Part shown: positions 26,415 through 34,751 of the stretch, piece by piece
How positions within the stretch are numbered: the stretch's first letter is position 1
Layout of the letters: every line of letters starts with the position of its first letter
From: Rhodothermales bacterium
Lineage (GTDB): Bacteria; Bacteroidota; Rhodothermia; Rhodothermales; Bin80
DNA: 64,000 nucleotides
Assembly: GCA_028278205.1 (NCBI GenBank)
Contig: JANQES010000120.1
Coordinates: 45,330 to 109,329 of the forward strand
Direction of reading: 5' to 3'
The notes under the pieces: generated by a model
Told to the model about the DNA's origin: nothing
What the model saw: only the letters and a program-made list of their open reading frames with translations
Database searches by the model: none
Program-made: the position numbers and the translations under genes

Positions 26415-26789
26415 TGCCGGTTTTACCTGCTCTTATTACGATTTGTAATAGTCGAGGCCATGCCAGCACCGGGCTCTGAACGGCGCCGGTGGTTCGGGCT
26501 AATTTTCTTATCGCAATTCTTTCAGATTCATTATGTCTGGATAGTGGATCTGGGTTACGGGATACGAGATACGGGATATGGGATAATCGTACCGCATCTC
26601 GCATCCCGCATCTCGCCTCCCGTATCCAGACACGATGAAACGGAACGGCAGGGTTTAGACCGGGCAAAACGCCCCTTATCGAGCCGTTTAGGCGGATTCT
26701 GAGGCGTTCTTGGAGTCGTTTTTGCACCCGATGGCAGACGCTGACCCGTGAAGCAGGCCCCGTGACGTGAGGATCGTCAGCACCAGCCA
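26415..26789. other. Intergenic region with a GGGATACGAGAT-word inverted repeat
   Basis: No gene is seen in 375 bp. A small inverted repeat ATTAC/GTAAT lies near 26436-26450, and the 99-bp word repeat occupies 26534-26632. The rest probably contains the promoter of the subtilisin-like gene. Confidence 0.5.
26534..26632. repeat. 99-bp imperfect inverted repeat with GGGATACGAGAT words
   Basis: Outer 10-bp arms TGTCTGGATA (26534-26543) and TATCCAGACA (26623-26632) are perfect. Inside, GGGATACGAGATACGGGATA on the left faces CGCATCTCGCATCCCGCATC on the right, its near complement. Centre near 26583. Confidence 0.85.
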
Positions 26790-28922
26790 ATGGGAAAACG
26801 ATCTCCGAGGATCCTCATGACGTTTCGTCTGCTAAGCCGGTTGCATAGACGAGACCCTGTTTCCGGACGCACCCCCGGTCCGTATCCGGCGTGGTTCGGT
26901 TCGATGGCGGTCTCTACGCTGATCCTTTCGCTCTTTTTGACGGGGTGTATCGACTCCGTGATGGGCACCGAGGACGACGCGGTGAAGCCGCGCGTCGTCG
27001 AGCAGACCGGGCCTAAGCTCCGCCATTCGCATCTATTAGACCGGGCCTTGAAGCCGATGGCCGGCAAATCAGGCTCGGCGAAGGGTCTCGGCCTGATCAT
27101 CGCTGTGCAGAGCGGCGTCGAGAAGCAACGCCTCACCGAACGCTTCCGGCTCAACGGACGCTTCCGGCTCAACGGACGGTTCGATTACAACCACGTCCTC
27201 TACGGCCTCGCCATTACCATCGAAGATCTCAGCGGCGCGGACGATTACCAGGAATTTCTCGACTCGCTGGCAGCCAATCCCGATGTGCTCTGGTACGAGC
27301 CTGATTTCAACGTGGTTTTGCCACTGTCGAGTGCATCGGGGCGGTCCAACGGCCAGCAGGTGCCCTGGAGTGTGGCCGCTATCGGCGGCATGGATAGCTG
27401 GGCCGTCAGCGGCGACGGCCACGGCAGCGTCAACGCCGAACTCTACGTGCTTGACACCGGCATCACGAATGACGACATCGACATCGTCGAAAACCTCGAT
27501 TTCCGCGATAGCACCCTGACGCTCGACCCGGACGACCGCGACGGGCACGGCACCCACGTGGCCGGCATCGCCGCCGCCATCGACGACACCGACGGCCTCG
27601 TCGGCATCGCGCCCGGCGCCAACGTCCACAACCTCAAGGTGCTCAACGACGACGGCACCGGCGACGTCTCGATGGTCATCGCCGCCGTCGAACACATCAC
27701 AGCGGCGAAGCTCGCCAGTCCTTCGACGCCGATGGTGGTCAACCTGAGCCTGGGCGAAGACGTGGGCACCCCGGAGTACACGGCGATGGACGAAGCGATC
27801 CAGGCGTCGATAGCTGCCGGGGTGGTCTACGTGGTCGCTGCGGGCAACCACGGGCAGGATGCCTCGAACGTCACCCCGGCGCACGTCGAAGAAGCCATCA
27901 CCGTCGGCGCCTACGACACGGGCGGCGTCTTTGCGTGGTTTTCGAACTACGGATCGATGGTAGACATCCTGGCGCCCGGCGAAGACGTCGTTTCGTTGAA
28001 TGCGTCGGATGGCGGAAACATGCCCTCGCCCTTCTTGTCTCCGACGCCGAGATCCGGCGATCCGGATGCGGTTCTCATGTCCGGCACGTCGATGGCGACG
28101 GCGCACGTTTCGGGGGCGGCAGCGCTGTATCTGGGGCAGAACCCGTCGGCTACACCGGCTCAGGTGCGGCAAGCCCTGCTTGATGCCTCCGAGTCGTTCG
28201 TCGTCGGTGCGCCTTCGGGCACGACGAACCAGAGCGTCTGGGTGGGGGTGAATCCGATGAACTCATCGGTAGGGGTCCTCTTCGTCGTGCCCGACGCCAA
28301 CGCGCTCAGCGGCCAGGACGCCGCCAAGAAAGCGCTCTTCGAATCGTGGGATTACGACGTCACGCTCATCAGCGCCAGCGCACCGCAGAGCGCGTTCGAT
28401 GCCGCTACGGCCTCCGCCGACGTCGCGTACGTCTCTGAAGAAGTACACTCGTCGCAACTCAATACAAAGCTCAAGCAGGCGACCATCGGCGTGGTCAACG
28501 AAGAGAAGATGCTCTCCGACGATTTCGGGATTTCTTCGGGCCAGGGTGATTTCACCGCCACCTCCATTCACATCGGCAGTGGCGGCGGCAACGACGACGA
28601 TGACGACGGCGGCAGCGGCGGCGATCACTACATCACCGAGCCCTTCGGCGCCGGATCGCTGGCGATCTTGACCGCGTCGTCGCCGATGCACACGGCCACG
28701 GGGTCGCTGGCCGGCGGCGCGCAGGTGTTGGCTTCGCCTCCGTCGAACGATCGGGCAGCCCTGCTGGTCATCGAAGCAGGCGGCGCACTTCACGGCGGCG
28801 GCGTGGCTGCCGGGCGCCGCGTGCATCTGCCCTGGGGCAACAACGACTTCGACGTCAACCTGCTCAGCGACGACGGCAAAACCCTCTTGCTGCGCGCCCT
28901 CGAATGGGCTGCCGGCTCCTGA
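26790..28922 (+). CDS. Subtilisin-like (S8) serine protease lipoprotein
   Basis: A hydrophobic run ending FLTGC (Cys52 or so) marks a lipoprotein signal after a long N-region; ATG 26817 is an alternative start. An I9-like propeptide contains DYNHVLYGLAITIEDLSG and a short duplicated GRFRLN unit. The catalytic Asp is in YVLDTGI, His in DGHGTHVAGIAAA and Ser in LMSGTSMATAHVSGAAALYL, matching proteinase K/thermitase-type subtilases. About 220 C-terminal residues form an extra domain with an acidic Gly/Asp linker (GGGNDDDDDGGSGG). It is probably a surface or secreted protease. Confidence 0.9.
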   Translation: MGKRSPRILMTFRLLSRLHRRDPVSGRTPGPYPAWFGSMAVSTLILSLFLTGCIDSVMGTEDDAVKPRVVEQTGPKLRHSHLLDRALKPMAGKSGSAKGLGLIIAVQSGVEKQRLTERFRLNGRFRLNGRFDYNHVLYGLAITIEDLSGADDYQEFLDSLAANPDVLWYEPDFNVVLPLSSASGRSNGQQVPWSVAAIGGMDSWAVSGDGHGSVNAELYVLDTGITNDDIDIVENLDFRDSTLTLDPDDRDGHGTHVAGIAAAIDDTDGLVGIAPGANVHNLKVLNDDGTGDVSMVIAAVEHITAAKLASPSTPMVVNLSLGEDVGTPEYTAMDEAIQASIAAGVVYVVAAGNHGQDASNVTPAHVEEAITVGAYDTGGVFAWFSNYGSMVDILAPGEDVVSLNASDGGNMPSPFLSPTPRSGDPDAVLMSGTSMATAHVSGAAALYLGQNPSATPAQVRQALLDASESFVVGAPSGTTNQSVWVGVNPMNSSVGVLFVVPDANALSGQDAAKKALFESWDYDVTLISASAPQSAFDAATASADVAYVSEEVHSSQLNTKLKQATIGVVNEEKMLSDDFGISSGQGDFTATSIHIGSGGGNDDDDDGGSGGDHYITEPFGAGSLAILTASSPMHTATGSLAGGAQVLASPPSNDRAALLVIEAGGALHGGGVAAGRRVHLPWGNNDFDVNLLSDDGKTLLLRALEWAAGS

Positions 28923-28996
28923 CCAACAACGACTTCCTACCACCTTCCTGCGCTGCGCTTCCAGACGGCACAACCCCGTTCAACCGAACCAAAACC

Positions 28997-29446
28997 ATGG
29001 CGACGCTAGACGAAAAAGCCCGAATCCTGGCTGTTGAGGATGATCCGCACATCCAGATTCTTTTGAGTTATCTCCTTCAGTCTCGCTACGACCTCGTGCT
29101 CGTAGCCTCGGCCGCCGATGCCCTGCGCGTGGCCTCGGACCAACGCTTCGACCTGTTCCTGCTCGACATCAACCTGCAGGAGGACGCCACCGGGGTCGAT
29201 GTGCTGAATGCCTTGCGCCGGATGCCGCGCTACCGCGCCACCCCGGCCATCGCCTGCACCGCCTATGCCATGCACGGCGATCACGAGCGCTTCATCAAGC
29301 AGGGGTTCCTGGGCTATGTAGGCAAGCCTTTTTCGCGCGAAGGCCTCCTCCGCGCTGTGGCCGAAGCCCTGACCGTGCCCTCCGAGCGCCACAGCCTGCC
29401 GGCGCTTTCCCTCTCGGCGGAGCCGCTGCACAGCGTCGCCGCGTAG
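28997..29446 (+). CDS. Single-domain response regulator 1 of 3
   Basis: This 149-aa protein is only a CheY-like receiver domain. The acidic pocket is in AVEDDPH, the phospho-acceptor Asp in FLLDINLQ, the Thr in ACTAYA and the Lys in VGKPFS. There is no output domain; a 25-residue tail follows. It starts at ATG 28997 (MATLDEKARIL), equivalent to the start of the second regulator. A strong intrinsic terminator follows at 29491. No histidine kinase lies nearby, so its partner is elsewhere. Confidence 0.92.
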   Translation: MATLDEKARILAVEDDPHIQILLSYLLQSRYDLVLVASAADALRVASDQRFDLFLLDINLQEDATGVDVLNALRRMPRYRATPAIACTAYAMHGDHERFIKQGFLGYVGKPFSREGLLRAVAEALTVPSERHSLPALSLSAEPLHSVAA

Positions 29447-29490
29447 GTCGGCTGCGCGTGGTCATCGATTTTATTGCGGGGGGAGCAAGC

Positions 29491-29532
29491 GCGCCCCGGC
29501 GCCGGCCATCATCGGCGCCGGGGCGCTTTTTT
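29491..29532 (+). terminator. Intrinsic terminator after response regulator 1
   Basis: A perfect 14-bp GC-rich stem (29491-29504 with 29513-29526), an 8-nt loop and a run of six T make a textbook Rho-independent terminator. Confidence 0.9.
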
Positions 29533-29533
29533 A

Positions 29534-29655
29534 TGAGTCGGAGAGCCGGAGAGTCGAAGAGCCGGGGATGGTCGGATAGCGGATGGCTGATGATTGATGA
29601 TTGAAGGGAAACGCGCATTCAATCCAAAATCCAAAATCCGCAATCTAAAATCCCC
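29534..29655. repeat. Tandem word repeats GAGTCGGAGAGCCG, TGATGATTGA and AATCCAAA
   Basis: Three consecutive degenerate word strings follow the terminator: GAGTCGGAGAGCCGGAGAG (from 29535), GGCTGATGATTGATGATTG (near 29584) and CAATCCAAAATCCAAAATCC (from 29620). The last matches the strings at 16133 and 33552. No gene is visible here. Confidence 0.75.
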
Positions 29656-29732
29656 CAGACCTGCCTTGCCCCTGTCCTGCCAAAGCGCTAACATGCCAGA
29701 GCGTACCGATTTTCGACCGATTCGACGGATCT

Positions 29733-30263
29733 ATGCCGATGCGTCTTTTTATGCTCCGGTGGTGTGGTGTGCTCGGCGTGCTGCTGCTCGTGAGCGCCTG
29801 TGGCGGCTCGACGGAGACGACGGCGCCGCAGCAGGCTACTACTGCCGATGTCAATGCTTTTCTCAAAGAAGCGCTTGAAACCGCGCTGGCGCCCGGCTAC
29901 GACGATCTCATCGCGCGGCTCGGCCCGCCCGTCCGCGTCAAAGCCGAACCCATGGCCGGGACGGCGGCCTCGCAGCAAGACACCCTGCGGACGATGATCT
30001 ATTATGGCCTGGAGGTGGTGTTTCATGAAGGCGCTGCGCCGTCGCGGCTGGCGCGGCTGGCGCTCACCGATGCCCGGCACACCTCGCCCGAAGGCTTGCG
30101 CGTGGGCTATGCCGAGAGCGAAGTCGTCAGCACCCTCGGCCCGCCCACCCGGCGCGAATCGACGCTCCTGGTCTACGAGAAAGAGACGCCGCAGCCTTGC
30201 ACGCTGATGGTGTTTCTCGAACGCCGGGCCATCAGCCGCATGGAGTGGCGGTTTGCGCAATAA
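29733..30263 (+). CDS. Hypothetical lipoprotein
   Basis: The 176-aa protein has a clear lipobox (VLGVLLLVSACGG, Cys23). The mature part contains GLRVGYAESEVVSTLGPPTRRESTLLVYE, reminiscent of the SmpA/BamE-type fold, where a conserved G-x-x-x-x-x-V-x-x-x-L-G-x-P element occurs; this comparison is tentative. An earlier segment DDLIARLGPPVRVKAEP looks like a second copy of the same LGPP motif. A start at 29739 is equally possible. It lies between regulators 1 and 2 of the receiver cluster, without obvious link to them. Confidence 0.65.
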   Translation: MPMRLFMLRWCGVLGVLLLVSACGGSTETTAPQQATTADVNAFLKEALETALAPGYDDLIARLGPPVRVKAEPMAGTAASQQDTLRTMIYYGLEVVFHEGAAPSRLARLALTDARHTSPEGLRVGYAESEVVSTLGPPTRRESTLLVYEKETPQPCTLMVFLERRAISRMEWRFAQ

Positions 30264-30859
30264 TATCGAATAGCGAGAGGAGTCGATTGGAAATTGGATA
30301 GCGGTGTCCGGCCCTTTCGAAGGCCCGGGCACCTTCGGCGCTGTACACATCTGGGCAACATATAAATAGCCCGTCACGATTCGTTAAGAACACTACCTAT
30401 TTTCCCTCGATAGATTACAAGATGTAATCCGAAAAATCCTCCTCGTGCCAGCCGGACTCTTTTTTTCAGGGGGCCGATTCACCTTTATAATTCTTTCTAA
30501 AAGACCTCGTCCGGCCCGGCGATAGCGGCTTTTTTTTCGATAGAATAATAGAGGGTCGTGGGGGGACGAATGCCCTCGGAACGCTGTTTCTTCCCCTTTT
30601 TGATGCGATTTGCGCCGGTGTGACTGCGAGGCAGTGCAAGAGATTTTGAGGCGATGGAAAGACGACGCCGCCTTCGCCGGGAGGCGCTGCGCCGGGCTTT
30701 TGCCGAGACGGCCTGCGCAAAATTGGTGTCGTTCTTGCCTTAGGTGCTGCCGCCGGACGATGCCGGGGCGACCGACCGTTCGCCCCGGCGTTGATCCGCG
30801 TAGTTCCTTCGCGTCCCTGCTCCGGGGCGGCGAATTCGTAAACGGCAGGAGGTAGTAAC
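30264..30859. other. Gene-poor region before the second response regulator
   Basis: I find no convincing gene in about 600 bp. Visible structures are the inverted repeat GATTACA-AGA-TGTAATC at 30413-30429, a T-rich stretch near 30463-30474, and a GC-rich hairpin GCCGGGGCGA/TCGCCCCGGC at about 30761-30789. Open frames on the minus strand look compositional only. Confidence 0.4.
30413..30429. promoter_or_regulatory. Short palindrome GATTACA-AGA-TGTAATC
   Basis: Perfect 7-bp arms with a 3-bp spacer in an AT-rich intergenic stretch. The shape is that of a dimeric regulator site, but no regulator is implied by context. Confidence 0.3.
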
Positions 30860-31195
30860 TTGAAGCGGATGTTTCGTTTCACGCAAAGCCGGCGTTACGC
30901 CGTTTTGCGCTACAGCATCTCAGCGCTTTACAGCAGCGGCTTGCTGGCCGGCTGTCCCAGCGGCGTGTCGTCCGAAGACGCGCCGGCGCCGGAGGCCGAG
31001 CAGGCTTCGTCTCAGGATTACCTCTCTTCTACGCTTCGCCCCGCCCCGCTGTGCGAGTGCATGCCGGGCAGTCTCCTCAAGACCAGCGGCAAGGATAAGA
31101 CCGTCCTCGAAGCAGACCGTCTCGCTGCGCGCCGCGAAGGATTCCTTCCAACCCTCGAAACCAGGCCCGGCAGGGCAATAACACGCTTTACATAG
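30860..31195 (+). CDS. Possible small lipoprotein, low confidence
   Basis: A 111-codon frame starts with TTG at 30860, preceded by a strong AGGAGGT ribosome binding site at 30847-30853 (7-nt spacing). The peptide has a basic start, a moderately hydrophobic run and SSGLLAGC, a plausible lipobox. The rest has no recognised motif and composition is unlike a typical gene here. The ribosome binding site is the main argument for it; it may equally be spurious. Confidence 0.3.
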   Translation: MKRMFRFTQSRRYAVLRYSISALYSSGLLAGCPSGVSSEDAPAPEAEQASSQDYLSSTLRPAPLCECMPGSLLKTSGKDKTVLEADRLAARREGFLPTLETRPGRAITRFT

Positions 31196-31338
31196 AATGT
31201 TGAGGCCTTTGCGCCTCAGCACCGCGCCGGTCGGGGGGACATGCAGGCCCACCCCGGCCGGCCACCTCCGGGTGCCCTCTACCCGGTCTACCAAAGCGGC
31301 CCCCCCTTGAAAACGTGATGGAGAACACGGTGAAGACC

Positions 31339-31734
31339 ATGGCGACTCAAGACCCAAAAACACGGATCCTCGTCGTCGAGGATGATCCCCATATCCAGTT
31401 GTTGCTGCGCCATCTGTTGCGTCCGTGGTTCGAACTCGAACTGGCTGTGACAGTCGATGAGGCGCTCAACATGGCCGCGCGCCACGCCTACGATTTGTTT
31501 CTGATCGACATCAACCTCGGCGCCGGGCGCACGGGGGTCGATCTACTCTGGGCGCTGCGGCAGATGCCGAGTTACCGCGCCACGCCGGCGGTCTCCTGCA
31601 CCGCCTACGCCCTGCGCGGCGACCGCGAACGTTTTCTCTCCTACGGCTTCGATGAGCACATCGACAAACCGTTCGAGCCGCGTCAATTGCATGAGATGCT
31701 GGAGTTGGCCTTGAGCCGTCGTCCGGCAGCCTGA
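31339..31734 (+). CDS. Single-domain response regulator 2 of 3
   Basis: A 131-aa receiver domain close in sequence to regulators 1 and 3: VVEDDPHIQLLLRHLLRP, phospho-Asp in FLIDINLG, TGVDLLWALRQMPSYRATPA, Thr in SCTAYA and Lys in IDKPFEP. The frame opens at GTG 31315, but ATG 31339 (MATQDPKTRIL) aligns with the start of regulator 1. There is no output domain. Such lone receivers usually act by protein contact or as phosphate sinks. A 75-bp gap separates it from regulator 3, so the two may be co-transcribed. Confidence 0.92.
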   Translation: MATQDPKTRILVVEDDPHIQLLLRHLLRPWFELELAVTVDEALNMAARHAYDLFLIDINLGAGRTGVDLLWALRQMPSYRATPAVSCTAYALRGDRERFLSYGFDEHIDKPFEPRQLHEMLELALSRRPAA

Positions 31735-31809
31735 TCCTGCCTTGTCGCTTTCGGTGCCGCCGCCGGTGCTTTCTTTCCCCGGGCCCTTAAAGAACCGTAT
31801 CCACTAGCC

Positions 31810-32214
31810 ATGAACACCAACGGCTCGCGGGCGCGCATCCTCATCGTCGAGGACAACCCGCCCATCCAGATGCTCTTGCGTCACCTTTTGAGCAAAAGCT
31901 TCGACGTCGAACTTGCCAACACCGTCGACGGCGCCATCGAGACGGCCACCCGGCAACATTTCGACCTGTTCCTGCTCGACATCAACCTCGGCGAAGACCG
32001 CACCGGCGTCGATCTGCTGGGCTTGCTGCGGCAGATGCCGGCCTATACCGCCACGCCGGCGGTGGCCTGCACCGCCTATGCCGGCCCGCAATATCGCGAG
32101 CATTTTCTGGCGAACGGATTCAATGAATACGTAGACAAGCCGTTCTCGCGGCCCGTGTTGCTGGGCGCCATCGAAGAGGTGCTCACCGCCGGGCGTCTGT
32201 GGGGCCACGCTTGA
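31810..32214 (+). CDS. Single-domain response regulator 3 of 3
   Basis: A 134-aa receiver domain: IVEDNPPIQMLLRHLLSK, phospho-Asp in FLLDINLG, GVDLLGLLRQMPAYTATPA, Thr in ACTAYA and Lys in VDKPFSRP. It shares the unusual phrase R-x-M-P-x-Y-x-A-T-P-A-x-x-C-T-A-Y-A with the other two, so all three are duplicates of one ancestor. The acidic pair in IVEDN differs (Asp-Asn) from the EDD of regulators 1 and 2, which may change metal binding. A GC-rich hairpin and then an IS element follow. Confidence 0.92.
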   Translation: MNTNGSRARILIVEDNPPIQMLLRHLLSKSFDVELANTVDGAIETATRQHFDLFLLDINLGEDRTGVDLLGLLRQMPAYTATPAVACTAYAGPQYREHFLANGFNEYVDKPFSRPVLLGAIEEVLTAGRLWGHA

Positions 32215-32315
32215 GCAGCAAGGACAACTCGAATAGGACCGCCTCCAGCCAGGCGCGCAGCCCGCGCTGCGCACGACGGTGTTTCTAGACACTCGTTGGG
32301 GAAACCGTGAAGAGG

Positions 32316-32358
32316 ACACGCCCCGGTATCGGCCCATGCGCCGGTGCCGGGGCGGTGT
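32316..32358 (+). terminator. GC-rich hairpin after response regulator 3
   Basis: ACACGCCCCGGTATCGG (32316-32332) pairs imperfectly with CCGGTGCCGGGGCGGTGT (32341-32358) around a CCATGCG-containing loop. The following T-run is short (GATTTTGG), so termination may be partial. Confidence 0.5.
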
Positions 32359-32401
32359 GATTTTGGATTTCCGATTTTGGATTGGCTGCCTGTCGATCTG
32401 T

Positions 32402-32412
32402 AATCAATAATC
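32402..32412 (+). repeat. Target-site duplication, left copy
   Basis: AATCAATAATC directly abuts the left end of the IS element and is repeated exactly at 33477-33487. Confidence 0.85.
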
Positions 32413-33476
32413 GAGGGGTGGGCATTAATCGAGAGCGAGCCGAAATGGCTTGGTCGCCTGCAAGGGGTGCTGATGAATCGAATTGAAGACCATCAGCACC
32501 TGCAACGAGACCGTAGCCAAGAGCAAGTACGCCTCTACTTTGACCAACCCTCGATAGGGCAGTTGGTGCTCCCGCTCAAGCGCAAAGAGTTCTTTGATGA
32601 TCGAAAACACAGGCTCTATCGAGGGCTTTCGCCACCGGTAGACGAAGGCCGCCCACACCGAAGCAATCATCCGGTTGTACCACGCCTTGTTGGCGCTCTT
32701 CTCGGCAAAACCTGAACGCAGTAAGACAAAGATTCTCAACTGCTTCCATACCCTCATAATCACGGCGATGCTGCGATACCCCGCATCGACGACCACTAAC
32801 AGGCACGCCGCTGCAAGCGGGCTTAGCAGCGTCAGCAGTTGATGATAGTCTTTGGCACTGGCGGTCGTCACCGTCGCCATCACCGGAAAACGAAAACGGT
32901 TGGCAACGACATGCAAGCCATAGCCAAAACGCCACCCGTGATAGGGCGATTTGCCCCAACTGGCCTCGGTGTCAATCGAGGCATGGGGAACCACGCCCTG
33001 CGATTTGTGCTTCTTGTGCCAGAGCCCGCCGAGTGCGCGAAAGATCGATTTATCGGCAAAGGCCGTCCGAAACAAGAAGCGCTCGTCGAGCAGGATCGCT
33101 TCCTGGGCCAAGCTGGGCATGAAGCGCTGTAGGAAGGCGGGCAAGGCCAGAAAGCGCCGCCGGAGGGTCTTGCGAGAAGGCGGAGCCTGGAAGCCAAAGC
33201 GTCGGTAATGGACCTTTGCGTAGTCAGCCATGGTCTTGAAGGCATGGATGCGTTTGAGGGCCATCGTGATAAAGAACAACAACATAGGGACGTGTCCATG
33301 TACGAGCGGTCGTCCCCGTTTGGGTTTGCTGTCTTGCTGGTGGCAGCACTGTTGCAGCCACAGGTAGAGCGGTTGTATACTCTCGGGCATGAGTCATCGC
33401 TGGGGGTTGGGTTGAACAGCTTGGACACTCTTCAACATACAACCTCTGGCGGATGACTCATTTATGCCCACCCCTC
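32413..33476 (-). mobile_element. Complete insertion sequence, 1064 bp, IS4/IS5-like
   Basis: Ends are inverted: GAGGGGTGGGCATTAAT on the left and, on the complement of the right, GAGGGGTGGGCATAAAT (13 identical, then one mismatch). An 11-bp target duplication flanks it, a length typical of the IS4 family. It carries one transposase whose stop codon lies within the left end. The element sits inside an older ATCCAAA-word inverted repeat, at the foot of a hairpin (33488-33522). Exact duplication and intact frame suggest recent insertion. Confidence 0.9.
32425..33390 (-). CDS. DDE transposase of the IS element
   Basis: The 321-aa protein shows an RNase H-fold DDE pattern: first Asp in HASIDTEASWGKSP, second Asp in LLVVVDAGYRSI and Glu in KPSIEPVFSIIKELF, followed by a YRGLVKVEAYLLLATVSLQVL helix. 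HGWRFGYGLHVVANRF is the usual strand between. The frame is intact, so the element may still be active. I call it IS4/IS5-superfamily; the 11-bp duplication favours IS4, but the exact group needs comparison. Confidence 0.88.
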   Translation of the reverse strand: MPESIQPLYLWLQQCCHQQDSKPKRGRPLVHGHVPMLLFFITMALKRIHAFKTMADYAKVHYRRFGFQAPPSRKTLRRRFLALPAFLQRFMPSLAQEAILLDERFLFRTAFADKSIFRALGGLWHKKHKSQGVVPHASIDTEASWGKSPYHGWRFGYGLHVVANRFRFPVMATVTTASAKDYHQLLTLLSPLAAACLLVVVDAGYRSIAVIMRVWKQLRIFVLLRSGFAEKSANKAWYNRMIASVWAAFVYRWRKPSIEPVFSIIKELFALEREHQLPYRGLVKVEAYLLLATVSLQVLMVFNSIHQHPLQATKPFRLALD

Positions 33477-33487
33477 AATCAATAATC
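33477..33487 (+). repeat. Target-site duplication, right copy
   Basis: Exact copy of the 11-bp AATCAATAATC found at 32402-32412, directly outside the right IS end. Confidence 0.85.
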
Positions 33488-33490
33488 GAG

Positions 33491-33522
33491 GAAGCCGCGC
33501 CCGTCTCAACCGGCGCGGCTTC
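33491..33522. terminator. Hairpin GAAGCCGCGCC / GGCGCGGCTTC
   Basis: Perfect 11-bp GC-rich arms with a 10-nt loop, followed by TTCGATTGTT. Outer AATCGA/TCGATT extends the stem with a small mismatch. It was probably the transcription end of the response-regulator cluster before the IS inserted at its foot; it may also serve the convergent glycosyltransferase. Confidence 0.6.
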
Positions 33523-33551
33523 TTCGATTGTTAAACGGGGATCGGAATCTT

Positions 33552-33574
33552 CCCAATCCAAAATCCAAAATTAC
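33552..33574. repeat. ATCCAAA-word arm, partner of 32361-32386 across the IS
   Basis: CCCAATCCAAAATCCAAAAT here is complementary to the GATTTTGGATTTCCGATTTT string at 32361-32380. The two are now separated by the IS element, but without it they would be arms of one hairpin roughly 130 bp apart. Confidence 0.7.
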
Positions 33575-34704
33575 CAACGCTTCGGCATTCGTGCCAGGCC
33601 GAGGGGGGCCAGCACCAGATTGTAGGCCGCATAAAGCAGTTCGAGGAAAGGTTGCACCGGCAGCAGGTCGCGTTCGTCGAGGGCGGCGGCGGCCCGGCTG
33701 AGCAGGGCGGTTTGCACGGCGAGTTTCGCCGCCAGCAGGCCCAGGCCCCACCAGCCCAACCCGAACGGCGCTGCCCAGAGCGCGATGCTCGTGGCGTGGA
33801 AAAGTCCGAGGTGCGCCTGCGTGCCCCGGTCGTAGAACCGCCCCGCCGAAAGATGCCGTCGTTTCTGGTGAAGCCACCGGCGCCACGTCGGGGGCGGGTT
33901 GCTGGGCACGAATGAGCGGGCGTCGAAGAGATGATTGACGACGGCGGCGCGGCGGCGGTTCACCTCCTGAACCAGCAGGTCGTCGTCGCCGCTCATCGAG
34001 TGGAGCGAATGGGCAAAACCGCCGATGCGCCGAAACACCGACCGCGGATAGCTGATGCTGCGCCCGACGGCCATGTAGGGCCGGCCCAGCCCCACCGTGG
34101 CCGCCGTCAGAAACCCCGTCACGAACGTCTCGTAGCGCGCCAGCCGGTTGAGCAGCCCCGGCGCCTTCCGAAACGGGCTGTAGCCGATGAGCAGTGTCTC
34201 CTGCTGCGCCCCGGCGTGCTGCTGCGCCAAGCTCGCGAGCCAGCCCGGCGGCGGCGCGCAATCGGCGTCGGTGAAGGCCAGCAATTCGTGTCGGGCCGCG
34301 TCGATGCCCTGCGTCAGCGCGTTTTTTTTGCGCGGTTCTTTGGGATGATCGACGTGAAGGAGCCGCAGGGTGGGATGGGTCTGCTGCCACGATTGGATGA
34401 TCTCAGGCGTGGCATCTTCCGAGTCGTCATCGACCAGGACGACTTCGTAGTGGGGATGGGTCTGCCGGGTGAGCGCGGCCAGCAACGCCGGCAGGTTGGC
34501 CGCTTCGTTGCGCACCGGCACGATCACCGACATCGGCGGCAGCGACGCTTCGGACACTTTTGCATCCCCCCGCTGCGCCCGCCGAAATCCAGCGTACAAA
34601 AGCAGCCAGTAGCCCATCTGCACGACGAACGCTACGCCGAAGACAATCCCCCAGAAAGCCGAAGCCGTCATAGTGGCCGATACGATTTGATGAATGCTTC
34701 CCAT
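33571..34704 (-). CDS. Family 2 glycosyltransferase with membrane segments
   Basis: Membrane segments lie at the N terminus (about residues 15-35) and near residues 305-335. The GT-A domain starts MSVIVPVRNEAANLPALLAAL and has VVLVDDDSEDATPE, the DxD-type TDADCAPPPGW, MSGDDDLLVQEV (general base region) and HQKRRHLSAGR in place of QxxRW. It transfers a sugar to an unknown acceptor at the inner face of the membrane. ATG 34704 is preferred over TTG 34707. It is divergent from another family 2 enzyme at 34814. Confidence 0.88.
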   Translation of the reverse strand: MGSIHQIVSATMTASAFWGIVFGVAFVVQMGYWLLLYAGFRRAQRGDAKVSEASLPPMSVIVPVRNEAANLPALLAALTRQTHPHYEVVLVDDDSEDATPEIIQSWQQTHPTLRLLHVDHPKEPRKKNALTQGIDAARHELLAFTDADCAPPPGWLASLAQQHAGAQQETLLIGYSPFRKAPGLLNRLARYETFVTGFLTAATVGLGRPYMAVGRSISYPRSVFRRIGGFAHSLHSMSGDDDLLVQEVNRRRAAVVNHLFDARSFVPSNPPPTWRRWLHQKRRHLSAGRFYDRGTQAHLGLFHATSIALWAAPFGLGWWGLGLLAAKLAVQTALLSRAAAALDERDLLPVQPFLELLYAAYNLVLAPLGLARMPKRW

Positions 34705-34751
34705 CAAAGATAAGCAGGCCGGAGAAAGTAAGAAGAATTGGATCAGTCAAA

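Noticed and set aside
30466..30882. Minus-strand 138-aa frame in the gene-poor region
   Set aside because: Basic, Pro/Arg-rich, no motif and no ribosome binding site; it looks compositional.
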